Source of the DNA: Clostridiales bacterium
GTDB lineage: Bacteria > Bacillota > Clostridia > Peptostreptococcales > Anaerovoracaceae
NCBI GenBank assembly: GCA_015058205.1
Contig: SVCS01000004.1
Coordinates: 1-49,085, forward strand
Direction: 5' to 3'
Length of the DNA stretch: 49,085 nucleotides
Part shown: piece after piece, positions 27,668 to 36,202 of the stretch
Layout of the letters: each line of letters starts with the position of its first letter
Position numbering within the stretch: position 1 is the first letter of the stretch
The notes under the pieces: generated by a model
What the model was told of the DNA's origin: nothing
What the model saw: only the letters and a program-made list of their open reading frames with translations
The model's database searches: none
Made by a program: the position numbers and the translations under genes

Positions 27668-29386
27668 TTAAGCTTTATATACCGTTTCTCCGCGCAGGAG
27701 TGTCTCCTGCACTTTGATGGTGTACAGCTGGGTTGCCGGTGTCGCCTCGATATCATGGTCGATCAGTACGAGATCCGCTGATTTGCCAACTTCAATGGAG
27801 CCGGTGACGTTTTCGAGATGCCACTGGTAAGCCGTATTGATGGTAAATGCCTGAATCGCCTGCTGCAAATCGATGGCGTCTTCCGGGTTGTAACACTCCA
27901 TATCCTTTGAGATCTCATAAAGAGGATCGATCGGCGTGTCTCTCCTTGTCATTGCCACCTGCATTCCCTGGAATGGATTGATCGGTGTGACCGGGAAGTC
28001 CGAACCAAAGGCGCATCTTACGCCTGCGTCCATGAAGCTTTTGCCCAGGAATGCCCTTTTCGCCCGTTCCAGCCCCAGCATCAGAATATACTCCGGCGCT
28101 TCATCGATGCACCCGATCATCCAGTAAGGCTGAACGCTTCCGATGATGTTGTGCTCACCCATTCTGACCATATCTTCCGGCGTTACGAAAGAGCAGTGCG
28201 CAATAGCATCTCTGAGGTCTCTCCCGTCATTGTATTTCTGTGCATTGATCATGCAGTCTATGCTTGCCTGCGCGCCGTAATCTCCCATGGCGTGCACATG
28301 GATATTATGGCCGTCTTTGCGGACGGTCTCCATGGATTTCATGAGATTGTCGTAATCCCAGAGGAAATCTCCCTTATATCCTGCCGGTATCCCGCTTTCC
28401 TTGCAGAACTCATCCGTATAAGGCTCCAGCATAGCAGGGGTTCCGTCTACGAAATACTTGATCGTATCGACCTTGAATACGTCTTCAACATTGTACTTTC
28501 CCCACTCTGCATTTTCTTTGGCATAGACTTCCTGCCAGTCATCATTGTAAATGGTGAGGACGCCGTTCATTCTGACTTTCAGCGCGCCATTCTCAGCCAT
28601 TTCCTTTATGTACGCGTAGCTCTCTGCATCTCCGAGAAGATCAGCACCCATTGTAGTGCCGTTTTTGAAGAATACTTCCTGGCATTTGAGCATGGCTTCC
28701 TTGTTCTGTTCTTCTGTAAATGAATAATTCGGAATTCTTGCCAGTACACGGTTCATCAGATCTGGTTCCTGAAAGTATCCGTCCGGATAACCATCTTCTT
28801 CTCTTCTGATGGTTCCGCTTTCCGGATCCGGCGTATCGGCAGAAAGTCCCGCTGCCTCTATTGCCTTTGTATTGAGAACCATGACGTGGCCGCAGTAGGA
28901 AAGCATGACCACGGGTCTGTCCGGTACGACGGCATCCAGATCATGGCGCGTGAACGGTCTTGTCATTCCCTGAAGACCGCCCAGGAACCAGAAACGGTCC
29001 CAACCGATGCCCTGAATCACAGGATAGTTTTTGTGGGCATCCGCATAATCTTTCAGGACCTTCTGTATTTTTTTAATCACATCCTCCGGTGTATCATGTT
29101 TTTTGTCTACAACGTCGCTCACGTCGGCAACGGCGTATTTCTTTGCCGACCAGGCGAAATGCATGTGGGCGTCTCCGAATCCCGGGAGAACGCTTTTGCC
29201 TCCGCAATCAGTAACGATTGTCTGCTCGCCGATGTATTCTTCAGCATCCTGATCGGAACCGACGAAGATGATCTTGCCGTCCGCAATACCTACTGCATCT
29301 GCCCGTATCACCTGATTGTCCAAAGTGACTGAATACACCTTAGCGTTTTTCAATATTCTGTCTGCTTTTGCATTCATTTTTTTCAT
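27668..29386 (-). CDS. YtcJ-like metal-dependent amidohydrolase (copy 2)
   Basis: LPGFGDAHMHFAWSAKKY...AFGSDFPVTPINPFQGMQVAMTR...FTINTAYQWHLENVTGSIEVGKSADLVLIDHD. Confidence 0.9.
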   Translation of the reverse strand: MKKMNAKADRILKNAKVYSVTLDNQVIRADAVGIADGKIIFVGSDQDAEEYIGEQTIVTDCGGKSVLPGFGDAHMHFAWSAKKYAVADVSDVVDKKHDTPEDVIKKIQKVLKDYADAHKNYPVIQGIGWDRFWFLGGLQGMTRPFTRHDLDAVVPDRPVVMLSYCGHVMVLNTKAIEAAGLSADTPDPESGTIRREEDGYPDGYFQEPDLMNRVLARIPNYSFTEEQNKEAMLKCQEVFFKNGTTMGADLLGDAESYAYIKEMAENGALKVRMNGVLTIYNDDWQEVYAKENAEWGKYNVEDVFKVDTIKYFVDGTPAMLEPYTDEFCKESGIPAGYKGDFLWDYDNLMKSMETVRKDGHNIHVHAMGDYGAQASIDCMINAQKYNDGRDLRDAIAHCSFVTPEDMVRMGEHNIIGSVQPYWMIGCIDEAPEYILMLGLERAKRAFLGKSFMDAGVRCAFGSDFPVTPINPFQGMQVAMTRRDTPIDPLYEISKDMECYNPEDAIDLQQAIQAFTINTAYQWHLENVTGSIEVGKSADLVLIDHDIEATPATQLYTIKVQETLLRGETVYKA

Positions 29387-29391
29387 CTCCT

Positions 29392-30801
29392 TTAAATAAG
29401 ATCCTTGAACTCATTTAGGTCAACTTCTTTTCCTTCGTGACGATTCTTGAGTGCGTCAAGTACTTCCTGGAATCTTGCCGGTGTGATTTTGTATTTGAGA
29501 AGCACGACCAGAGAGAGCAGCGTCATTCCGGCTGGAACCAAAGTGGTTATGAGAAGAATACCGTTTGTGGTTGCTTCCGTAACATTTGCCGGATCATAAC
29601 CAATCGCAGTCAGCAGCAGTCCGAACAGCAGTCCAGCTACTGCAGAAGCCAGTGTCTGCGCGAACTGTGAAAGAGCCATGATCGATCCCTCTGCCTGTTT
29701 GCCGGTTGCAAGCTCATGCACCTGACAGCAGTCATAGATCAGGGAGTACAGAATTCCGTAGAATACTGTCGTCGCGAATGAAACGCAGAAAGCGAAAATC
29801 ATCGCGCTGATAAATCCGGTGATACCGATAAAGAAGAATACGATATAAGAGATTGCCGCCAGCCCCAGGAACACATAGATGCAGAGCTTCTTGTCGAACT
29901 TGTTGGCAAATCCCGTTGCAATCGGGAGTGTCACAAAGCACAGTACAGTACTTGCAACCCAGAAAATCGACTGATGACCTTCATCCAGACCGGCATTATA
30001 GGTCAGCATATATACCGTCGCATCTGTGAGGATGATGTATCCGATGACGAAGACAAACTGCATGATGGTCAGCCAACGGTAGCACTTGATCTTCAGTATG
30101 CCGGCATACTGTTTGAACAGATTCGCAATATTTAATTTCACCGCTTCGACTTCAGCTGCCGGATCGATGGATTCATAGCCTTTCGTTGCCTTGATACAGA
30201 CAAGGCCTCCAATCAAAGTGACAATGCCGCAGACGATCGCACCGATGAACCAGCCCATTGCCGGATTATCGCCGAACAATCCTACCAGGGCGATCGTACC
30301 TGAGGAGGCGATCAGACATGCCGGATAACCGGATATTCCTATGAAGAAACGAACATTGTTACGTTCCGTATAATCCTGTGTCAGCTCAGCACCAAGAGCA
30401 TCCCATGGCCCCTTCCAGAAGGAGTAGCCCATCTGCAGGAGCATCGCTATGATAAGGAAATAGACGAAGGATCCCGTTCCGCCGGAGTGAATCGGCAGGA
30501 ATAGCAGCGCGATCACAATGGCATACGGCAGAATGCATGCTTTCATAAGCGGACGTCTGCGTCCTTTCGGATTATGGGAATTATCTGAAACAAAACCAAT
30601 GATTGGGCCGGTAACAGCCTGCCACAAGACAGCCACGAAGGAGATGACCCCGGCCAGCGCCGCGGACAGTCCCACATAGTCCGTCAGATAAAAAATGAAA
30701 TACGTGAAAAAGAGTGTGTATGGAATCGAATCGCCAACGGTTCCGACACCATAACCAAGTTTGACCTTAAAAGGCAACTTGCCGTGAATGTTGTTTTCCA
30801 T
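29392..30801 (-). CDS. GPH-type (MelB-like) MFS transporter
   Basis: LGYGVGTVGDSIPYTLFFTYFIFYLTDYVGLSAALAG...ITGPIIGFVSDNSHNPKGRRRP-like signature (AVTGPIIGFVSDNSHNPKGRRRPLMKA). Start revised to ATG at 30801. Confidence 0.87.
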   Translation of the reverse strand: MENNIHGKLPFKVKLGYGVGTVGDSIPYTLFFTYFIFYLTDYVGLSAALAGVISFVAVLWQAVTGPIIGFVSDNSHNPKGRRRPLMKACILPYAIVIALLFLPIHSGGTGSFVYFLIIAMLLQMGYSFWKGPWDALGAELTQDYTERNNVRFFIGISGYPACLIASSGTIALVGLFGDNPAMGWFIGAIVCGIVTLIGGLVCIKATKGYESIDPAAEVEAVKLNIANLFKQYAGILKIKCYRWLTIMQFVFVIGYIILTDATVYMLTYNAGLDEGHQSIFWVASTVLCFVTLPIATGFANKFDKKLCIYVFLGLAAISYIVFFFIGITGFISAMIFAFCVSFATTVFYGILYSLIYDCCQVHELATGKQAEGSIMALSQFAQTLASAVAGLLFGLLLTAIGYDPANVTEATTNGILLITTLVPAGMTLLSLVVLLKYKITPARFQEVLDALKNRHEGKEVDLNEFKDLI

Positions 30802-30820
30802 CGTTTCAACCTCCCTTGCC

Positions 30821-32419
30821 TTACATCGGATTGTACTTATATGCAAAATCAAGAAGCTCCCGCTGCTTCTTCCATGGATCTTCCTCCATCTTCATGGAGC
30901 CGTCATTGCCGAATATCATCGTGTCCCTCGTCTCCGGATCGTAAGGCTGCCAAGGAGTTCCTTCGATACCCGGATCTCCTGTTCTGGCGAAATTTGCCCA
31001 GGCAGTACTCATGTCCAGGGCCAGCTTAGGATCCATCTCACCGGCAAACATTGCAGCATTCGGATTGTTCAGGGCGTAGGATACTTCACTGGCGTGACAT
31101 GCACCCAGCCAATCGTAGAGGGTCGACCTCTTGTCAAAGCGATACATATATGTTTTTCCGCCTGCCAACGCATGACGGTATGCAGCCTCTATGGAAGGCG
31201 TTCTGAAGAACACTTCGTTCATGAGAGCCGTCAGCTTCCACTTCCGTTCCTCTTCCGGACAGATCTTCAGGAATTCATCTATCCTGGCTTTTTCTTCATC
31301 AGTTACGCACTCGCTGAAGAGGTTTACCATCATCTCTGCGAATTGATCGTACATGGCCAGATCTTCTTCTATTATTTTATCGCGCTCTTCCTCTGAAAGA
31401 GGACTGAGGTCCATGTCATTCATCAGCAGAACCCAGTAACGCCATTCGTCCGCAACTGTTCCGATCATGAAATCGATGTCTTTGCCTTTGCCTTCTTCAA
31501 GGGCTTTGTACGGATCCGCAGGAATCGGGCTGCTTCCGCCCTTCATCGGCATCTGATAGATATCGTTGAGGCTCATTCCTGTTTCTTCATCCTTCTCTGT
31601 ATCTGCCGCGAAGAGTTCCTCTGCTGAGAGTGCAACCAGATCCTTCATGTCTTTGGCGCCTGTTTTTGCTGCCAGGCACTGGGCTATGCTCGCCCCATCC
31701 GCCGCTTCCCTGGCAAACTTCTCGTCGCCAAACAGCAGATTGAAGGTACCGCTGTGCGCGATGACCCGCCTGAACAATCCTTCCACGCCGTCGCAAACGA
31801 GGAGTGCGCAGACTAAATCTCCGCCCGCGGATTCTCCGAAGATCGTAATGTTGTCCGCATCTCCGCCGAAACTGTCCGCATTCTCATGGACCCACTTCAG
31901 AGACTGGATCAGGTCGAGAACAGTAAGGTAGGCCCCTTCCGGGTATTCTTCTCCACCCGGGACGCCGCGGAAGTCAGTCAATCCCCATATGCCGATTCTG
32001 TAGTTTGTGGATATCATAACTACATCCTTGTGTTCTCTTACGAAATACTCTCCATCATACAACGGGTCCGCTGATCCGCCGTATGCGAATCCTCCGCCAT
32101 GGATATAGAACATAATAGGCTTCTTCGGCCTGTCAATATCTCCTGCCCATATATTCAGGGTCAGACAGTCTTCACTCTTTTTATTCATACTCGCCGCTTC
32201 TGAATAGGCTTCCTGCTGAATGCCTGAAGCGCCGAATTCTACGGCATCAAAAAGTTCATCGCTGTCATCCGGCCTTTGAGGCGGTCTCCACCTGAGATCC
32301 CCAACAGGCGGCTTGGCGAATGGAACGCCCTTGAAAATATGGACGCCTTCCTTCTCATATCCGGCAAATCTTCCGTTCTTGCATTTGATAACAGGTCTGT
32401 CTGCGCTGCTCATGTTCAT
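30821..32419 (-). CDS. Type-B carboxylesterase (copy 2)
   Basis: Long near-identical stretches with the 26008-27612 product. FYIHGGGFAYGGSADPLYDGE, IFGESAGGDLVCALLVCDG, GACHASEVSYALNN. Confidence 0.93.
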   Translation of the reverse strand: MNMSSADRPVIKCKNGRFAGYEKEGVHIFKGVPFAKPPVGDLRWRPPQRPDDSDELFDAVEFGASGIQQEAYSEAASMNKKSEDCLTLNIWAGDIDRPKKPIMFYIHGGGFAYGGSADPLYDGEYFVREHKDVVMISTNYRIGIWGLTDFRGVPGGEEYPEGAYLTVLDLIQSLKWVHENADSFGGDADNITIFGESAGGDLVCALLVCDGVEGLFRRVIAHSGTFNLLFGDEKFAREAADGASIAQCLAAKTGAKDMKDLVALSAEELFAADTEKDEETGMSLNDIYQMPMKGGSSPIPADPYKALEEGKGKDIDFMIGTVADEWRYWVLLMNDMDLSPLSEEERDKIIEEDLAMYDQFAEMMVNLFSECVTDEEKARIDEFLKICPEEERKWKLTALMNEVFFRTPSIEAAYRHALAGGKTYMYRFDKRSTLYDWLGACHASEVSYALNNPNAAMFAGEMDPKLALDMSTAWANFARTGDPGIEGTPWQPYDPETRDTMIFGNDGSMKMEEDPWKKQRELLDFAYKYNPM

Positions 32420-32523
32420 CCCTCCTTACTGTATAGATTCATAATTCTACTTATATTATACTTTATTCAATTACTGTAATTAGTTGCTGATTAGTATTGA
32501 TTTCGGCTGTTTTTTTCATCAGT

Positions 32524-32552
32524 TTGACAAGATTTTCTCGATAAAGTACAAT
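32524..32552 (+). promoter_or_regulatory. Consensus promoter positioned to give a leaderless AraC-type mRNA
   Basis: TTGACA - 17 nt - TACAAT. Canonical +1 (7 nt past the -10) falls on the A of ATG at 32559. No SD is present. Confidence 0.6.
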
Positions 32553-32558
32553 TTTTCT

Positions 32559-33521
32559 ATGGATATTAAGCATATTGAAATCACATATCATGAAACGACG
32601 CCCTTTCATGCGGAACTCTGCAGGATCGAAAAGATGGCGCCTCATTATCACGATACAAGTCTTGAACTACTCTTCTGTCTGGAAGGGGAAGTGAATTATG
32701 TGGCGGGCGCTCAGCGCGGAGTCATTACAGAGGGGCAGGTGTTCTCCATCGACTTTGAAGTGATTCACTACCTCTATTCAGATGTGCCGAACACTGTTCT
32801 CATTTTTCACCTTGATCTGACCGGCATGAACAGACCGTGGGAAGAACTGCAGTATTTTCTTCTGGCATGTGAAAGTACCCACTGTTATCCTTATCAAATC
32901 AGCTCAATGAATAAAGTCAAAGATCTGATGCTGGCACTTTCACTGGAATATTTCACCGGGTGCAGCCATCCCGAGGAAAGCAGGGCTACGGCAAATGCCC
33001 TTATGGAGCTGCTGATTCGGCATTTTAATTATTACAACTATTACAATCCTGATGACTACATGGATGAAGAACTGCAGGAAAGGTTCTACCACATCCTTCG
33101 CTACTGTTTTGATCATTACACCAAGAAGATCACCCTCTCTGATTTGGCTGAGGCTGTTCACATCAGCAAAAACTATCTGTCTCAGTACATCAGAAACACA
33201 TCCTTTGTCAGCTTCACATTCATGCTGAAAGTGCTCCGCTGTTACAAAGCGGAACGTCTGCTGCTAACCACACGTATGTCCAATGCAGAAATTGCCTTTG
33301 CGTGCGGTTTTTCGGATTCCAAATATCTGTACTCTGCTTTTGAATCTATTTGGGGATATTCTCCGTACAGCCACCGCAAAAGCTACCGCGCCTATATGCG
33401 CCAACAGGAGTCATCCCAAAAGCTGAGCACGGAAGAGGCAGCCGCTCAGATACGCGGCCAGATCATAGACTGGCATATGAATAAGAACATGTTCGAAGAG
33501 AACCCGAAGATTGCTCTTTAG
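32559..33521 (+). CDS. AraC-family transcriptional regulator (same subfamily as 20411-21370)
   Basis: KMAPHYHDTSLELLFCLEGEVNYV...ITLSDLAEAVHISKNYLSQYIRNTSFVSFTFMLKVLRCYKAERLLLTTRMSNAEIAFACGFSDSKYLYSAFESIWGYSP. Confidence 0.9.
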   Translation: MDIKHIEITYHETTPFHAELCRIEKMAPHYHDTSLELLFCLEGEVNYVAGAQRGVITEGQVFSIDFEVIHYLYSDVPNTVLIFHLDLTGMNRPWEELQYFLLACESTHCYPYQISSMNKVKDLMLALSLEYFTGCSHPEESRATANALMELLIRHFNYYNYYNPDDYMDEELQERFYHILRYCFDHYTKKITLSDLAEAVHISKNYLSQYIRNTSFVSFTFMLKVLRCYKAERLLLTTRMSNAEIAFACGFSDSKYLYSAFESIWGYSPYSHRKSYRAYMRQQESSQKLSTEEAAAQIRGQIIDWHMNKNMFEENPKIAL

Positions 33522-33542
33522 GCGAATCTGGGGATGCTTTAA

Positions 33543-33797
33543 ATGGCTCTTAATTACTGCGGTATAGATGCTCAATTTAAATCTTGCGGAGCTGAAAATA
33601 CAAATCACTTCAATGTATCGGTTATATTAAGTAATGGCGATAAATATATAGTTGATGGAACTCCTTTTGAGGAAATATTAACAAGAGATGAAGTTACAAG
33701 CTATCTTAATGGTTTAAATCCTCACTCATATAAATATAGAGTTGTAACTTGGTCAGATTATGAAAGTAGTTTTACTATACCTGTAACATTTAGATAA
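33543..33797 (+). CDS. Hypothetical 84-aa ORF in an AT-rich patch
   Basis: 84-codon ORF in visibly AT-rich DNA, start preceded directly by an in-frame TAA and weakly by GGGGA. No family recognised. Confidence 0.4.
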   Translation: MALNYCGIDAQFKSCGAENTNHFNVSVILSNGDKYIVDGTPFEEILTRDEVTSYLNGLNPHSYKYRVVTWSDYESSFTIPVTFR

Positions 33798-33875
33798 TAG
33801 AGGTGTAACAAGAGCATACACCCAGATTTGAACCCGCAGGAGTTCTTACCCCTATGTATGTTTCAAGATAACGTA

Positions 33876-33900
33876 AAAGGACGGGTTTTACCCGTCCTTT
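33876..33900 (-). terminator. Terminator downstream of tRNA-Ala
   Basis: aaaggacgggt-ttt-acccgtccttt perfect hairpin just 3' of the minus-strand tRNA. Confidence 0.75.
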
Positions 33901-33906
33901 GCGTTA

Positions 33907-33982
33907 TGGTGGAGCATAGGGGGATCGAACCCCTGACCTCCAGATTGCGAACCTGGCGCTCTCCCAGCTGAGCTAATGCCCC
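33907..33982 (-). tRNA. tRNA-Ala (anticodon CGC), CCA encoded
   Basis: Minus strand GGGGCATTAGCTCAGCTGGGAGAGCGCCAGGTTCGCAATCTGGAGGTCAGGGGTTCGATCCCCTATGCTCCACCA. Anticodon loop TTCGCAA. Confidence 0.95.
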
Positions 33983-34002
33983 GTGTTGTGTTTGCAGATG
34001 AC

Positions 34003-34190
34003 TTTCCGTAGATTTTGCTTGCCGTTTCTGTCTTTTCTACGGAAATCGACTGCCGTGAGTCATATTATACCACAGTGAGCCGTAGTTATTCACGTAAAAA
34101 TTCTTTTTTCTACGGCTTTGTCTCAAAAAAACAGAGTGCAACTGATAAAATCCGTAGAAACCAGCATTCTCCTTCCTGATTTCTACGGAT
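34003..34190. repeat. Array of three inverted-repeat pairs with CCGTAG/CTACGG stems
   Basis: tttccgtaga(34003-34012)/tctacggaaa(34036-34045); agccgtag(34078-34085)/ctacggct(34110-34117); atccgtagaaa(34150-34160)/tttctacggat(34180-34190). Confidence 0.85.
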
Positions 34191-34205
34191 TATCATATGC
34201 AATTA

Positions 34206-34979
34206 TTAAAATCTCAATGACAGGCAGGTCAGGCTGCCATCGATTTTGCTGAACTCGCTGTTGTTCAATACGATGGTCGGATAACCCAGGTCCTCGATAA
34301 TCTTCAGAGTCTTCGGGAAGCCTTCCGGAACGAGGACAGTGCCGTTGATGTTCATGCTGTTGATGGCGTAGAGTTCATCCGGGTCGATGACGAATTTCGT
34401 ATACTCCGCGAAAGCCGGCTCTTCATTCATCTTCGGTGAAACGAGCATATTGCCCTTCTCCAAATAGATGACGAAGTCCTTCAGATGGAGTCCTTCTGTT
34501 ACCGGAACTGCCGTTGCCTCGTATCCAAACCGGCCTACGATATCTGCGAACTGCTTGAATCCTTCCGCATTGGTACGGTCTGACTGACCGACGTAGAAAT
34601 GCCTGTCAACAAGCATGACATCGCCGCCTTCCATGGTTCCCGGCGCTTCAATGTGGAAAATCTGATCATCTTTGTAGAACTGCTTGATGGCGTCGATGAT
34701 CTCAAACTTTTCACCGTTTCTGGAATCGGTTGCCGGATTTGTGATAATAGCGCACTCCGGCATTACAACGGCCGGATCCTCCACAAAACAAGAATCCGGG
34801 AATCTCTCATCTGCTGCCAGGTCCAGAACTTCCAGCCCTAAGTTTCTCAGTGTTTTGACGTAGTTGTCATGCTGCTGCACCGCCAGATCGTAATCTGGTG
34901 TGCCTTCGCCAAACATTGCGGTTGTGATTCCGTCGATCAGCGCGCGGCATGGTTTTCTTGTTATTGCTCTAGTAAACAT
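34206..34979 (-). CDS. Dimethylarginine dimethylaminohydrolase / arginine deiminase-fold amidinotransferase family
   Basis: AITRKPCRALIDGIT...FPDSCFVEDPAVVMPECAIITNPA...HIEAPGTMEGGDVMLVDRHFYVGQSDRTNAEG...LEKGNMLVSP. Confidence 0.9.
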   Translation of the reverse strand: MFTRAITRKPCRALIDGITTAMFGEGTPDYDLAVQQHDNYVKTLRNLGLEVLDLAADERFPDSCFVEDPAVVMPECAIITNPATDSRNGEKFEIIDAIKQFYKDDQIFHIEAPGTMEGGDVMLVDRHFYVGQSDRTNAEGFKQFADIVGRFGYEATAVPVTEGLHLKDFVIYLEKGNMLVSPKMNEEPAFAEYTKFVIDPDELYAINSMNINGTVLVPEGFPKTLKIIEDLGYPTIVLNNSEFSKIDGSLTCLSLRF

Positions 34980-34999
34980 ATTCTGTCTCCTTTCTATTT

Positions 35000-36202
35000 T
35001 TACAGACTCTGTCTGAGAATGTCAGCTACCTCTTCTCTTGTGAGAACTTTGTATCCGCCCTTCAGGATAATCGTGCTGTCAGCGATGCCTTCAACCATAT
35101 CCTCACTGGCACCGAGCTCAGTCAGATTCATCACGAGGCCCAGTTCTTTCATCCAGTTTTCCAAAGCTTCCAGCCCTGCGTAGGCAAGTTCTTCCTCGCT
35201 GCGTCCATCCGGGCTGACTTTCCATACTTCTGTAGCGAACCGGGCGAACTTGGCGATGCATGCTTCACCTGTCGGACCTGCATCCTCCCCTGCAGCCGAT
35301 TGAATCAGGTATCTGTAATACGGCAGTGAAACTGCTGCCAGTGTCATGCCATGTGTTGCATCGGTGTGTGCGCCGGCCGCCTGTCCCAGCATGTGCACCA
35401 TCCAGTCTGTGGTCTTAGCTCGTGAAAGCAGCGTGTTGAGGGCCCATGTGGCCGTCCACATGATGTTGGAACGTGCCTCATAATCCTGCGGGTCTTCATT
35501 GGCAATCCGTGAACTGTGAATCAGTGAACGCATCAGTCCTTCGCTCAGATAATCGCTTACGTTGTCGTCTGCACCGCTGAAGTACTGTTCACAAATGTGG
35601 TTGAAGATATCATATATACCGGCCACCATCTGGTAGTGCGGAAGACTAAGCGTATAGACAGGATTCAGCACAGTGAATTTCGGCATCACTTCTGTTCCGA
35701 AGACATGCCCTATCTTCTGCTTTGTCTCGTGGTTGGTAATAACGGCTCCCCCATTCATTTCGGATCCTGTTCCGACCATGGTCAGCACACATCCCACTGG
35801 CACGATATCGCAATCCGGTTCTTCAAAGCGCACATAATACTTTTCCCACGGATCGTCGTCGCAGTTTACGGAAACGGATACTGCTTTTGCATAATCGCAG
35901 CAGGAACCGCCGCCAACAGCCAGCAGCAAGTCGACATTGTGATCGCGGGCAATCTGCACACCCTCGCGCAGTTTGTCTACCGTTGGGTTCGGCATAACGC
36001 CGCCGTCTTCTACGATTGTCTTGCCGCATGCTGTAAGCACTTCTACGACTTCATCATAAATGCCGTTCTTCTTGATGGAACCGCCTCCGTAGATCAGCTG
36101 GACGTTCGGTCCGTATTTTTCAAGCTCTCCGGCCAGATTTTTGAGTGCGTTTTTGCCGAAATACAGTTTGGTCGGATTGCAGTACGTGAATGATCCTCTC
36201 AT
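35000..36202 (-). CDS. Iron-containing alcohol dehydrogenase
   Basis: YCNPTKLYFGKNALKNL...LLAVGGGSCCDYAKAVS...TMVGTGSEMNGGAVITN...GIYDIFNHICEQYF...WMVHMLGQAAGAHTDATHG (metal ligands). Confidence 0.93.
   Translation of the reverse strand: MRGSFTYCNPTKLYFGKNALKNLAGELEKYGPNVQLIYGGGSIKKNGIYDEVVEVLTACGKTIVEDGGVMPNPTVDKLREGVQIARDHNVDLLLAVGGGSCCDYAKAVSVSVNCDDDPWEKYYVRFEEPDCDIVPVGCVLTMVGTGSEMNGGAVITNHETKQKIGHVFGTEVMPKFTVLNPVYTLSLPHYQMVAGIYDIFNHICEQYFSGADDNVSDYLSEGLMRSLIHSSRIANEDPQDYEARSNIMWTATWALNTLLSRAKTTDWMVHMLGQAAGAHTDATHGMTLAAVSLPYYRYLIQSAAGEDAGPTGEACIAKFARFATEVWKVSPDGRSEEELAYAGLEALENWMKELGLVMNLTELGASEDMVEGIADSTIILKGGYKVLTREEVADILRQSL

Noticed and set aside
33815-33860. Second tRNA gene or tRNA fragment next to tRNA-Ala
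   Set aside because: Contains a GGGTTCAAATC-like T-loop on the minus strand, but the T-stem does not pair and no acceptor or anticodon arm is found. Kept only as a hint of a remnant.
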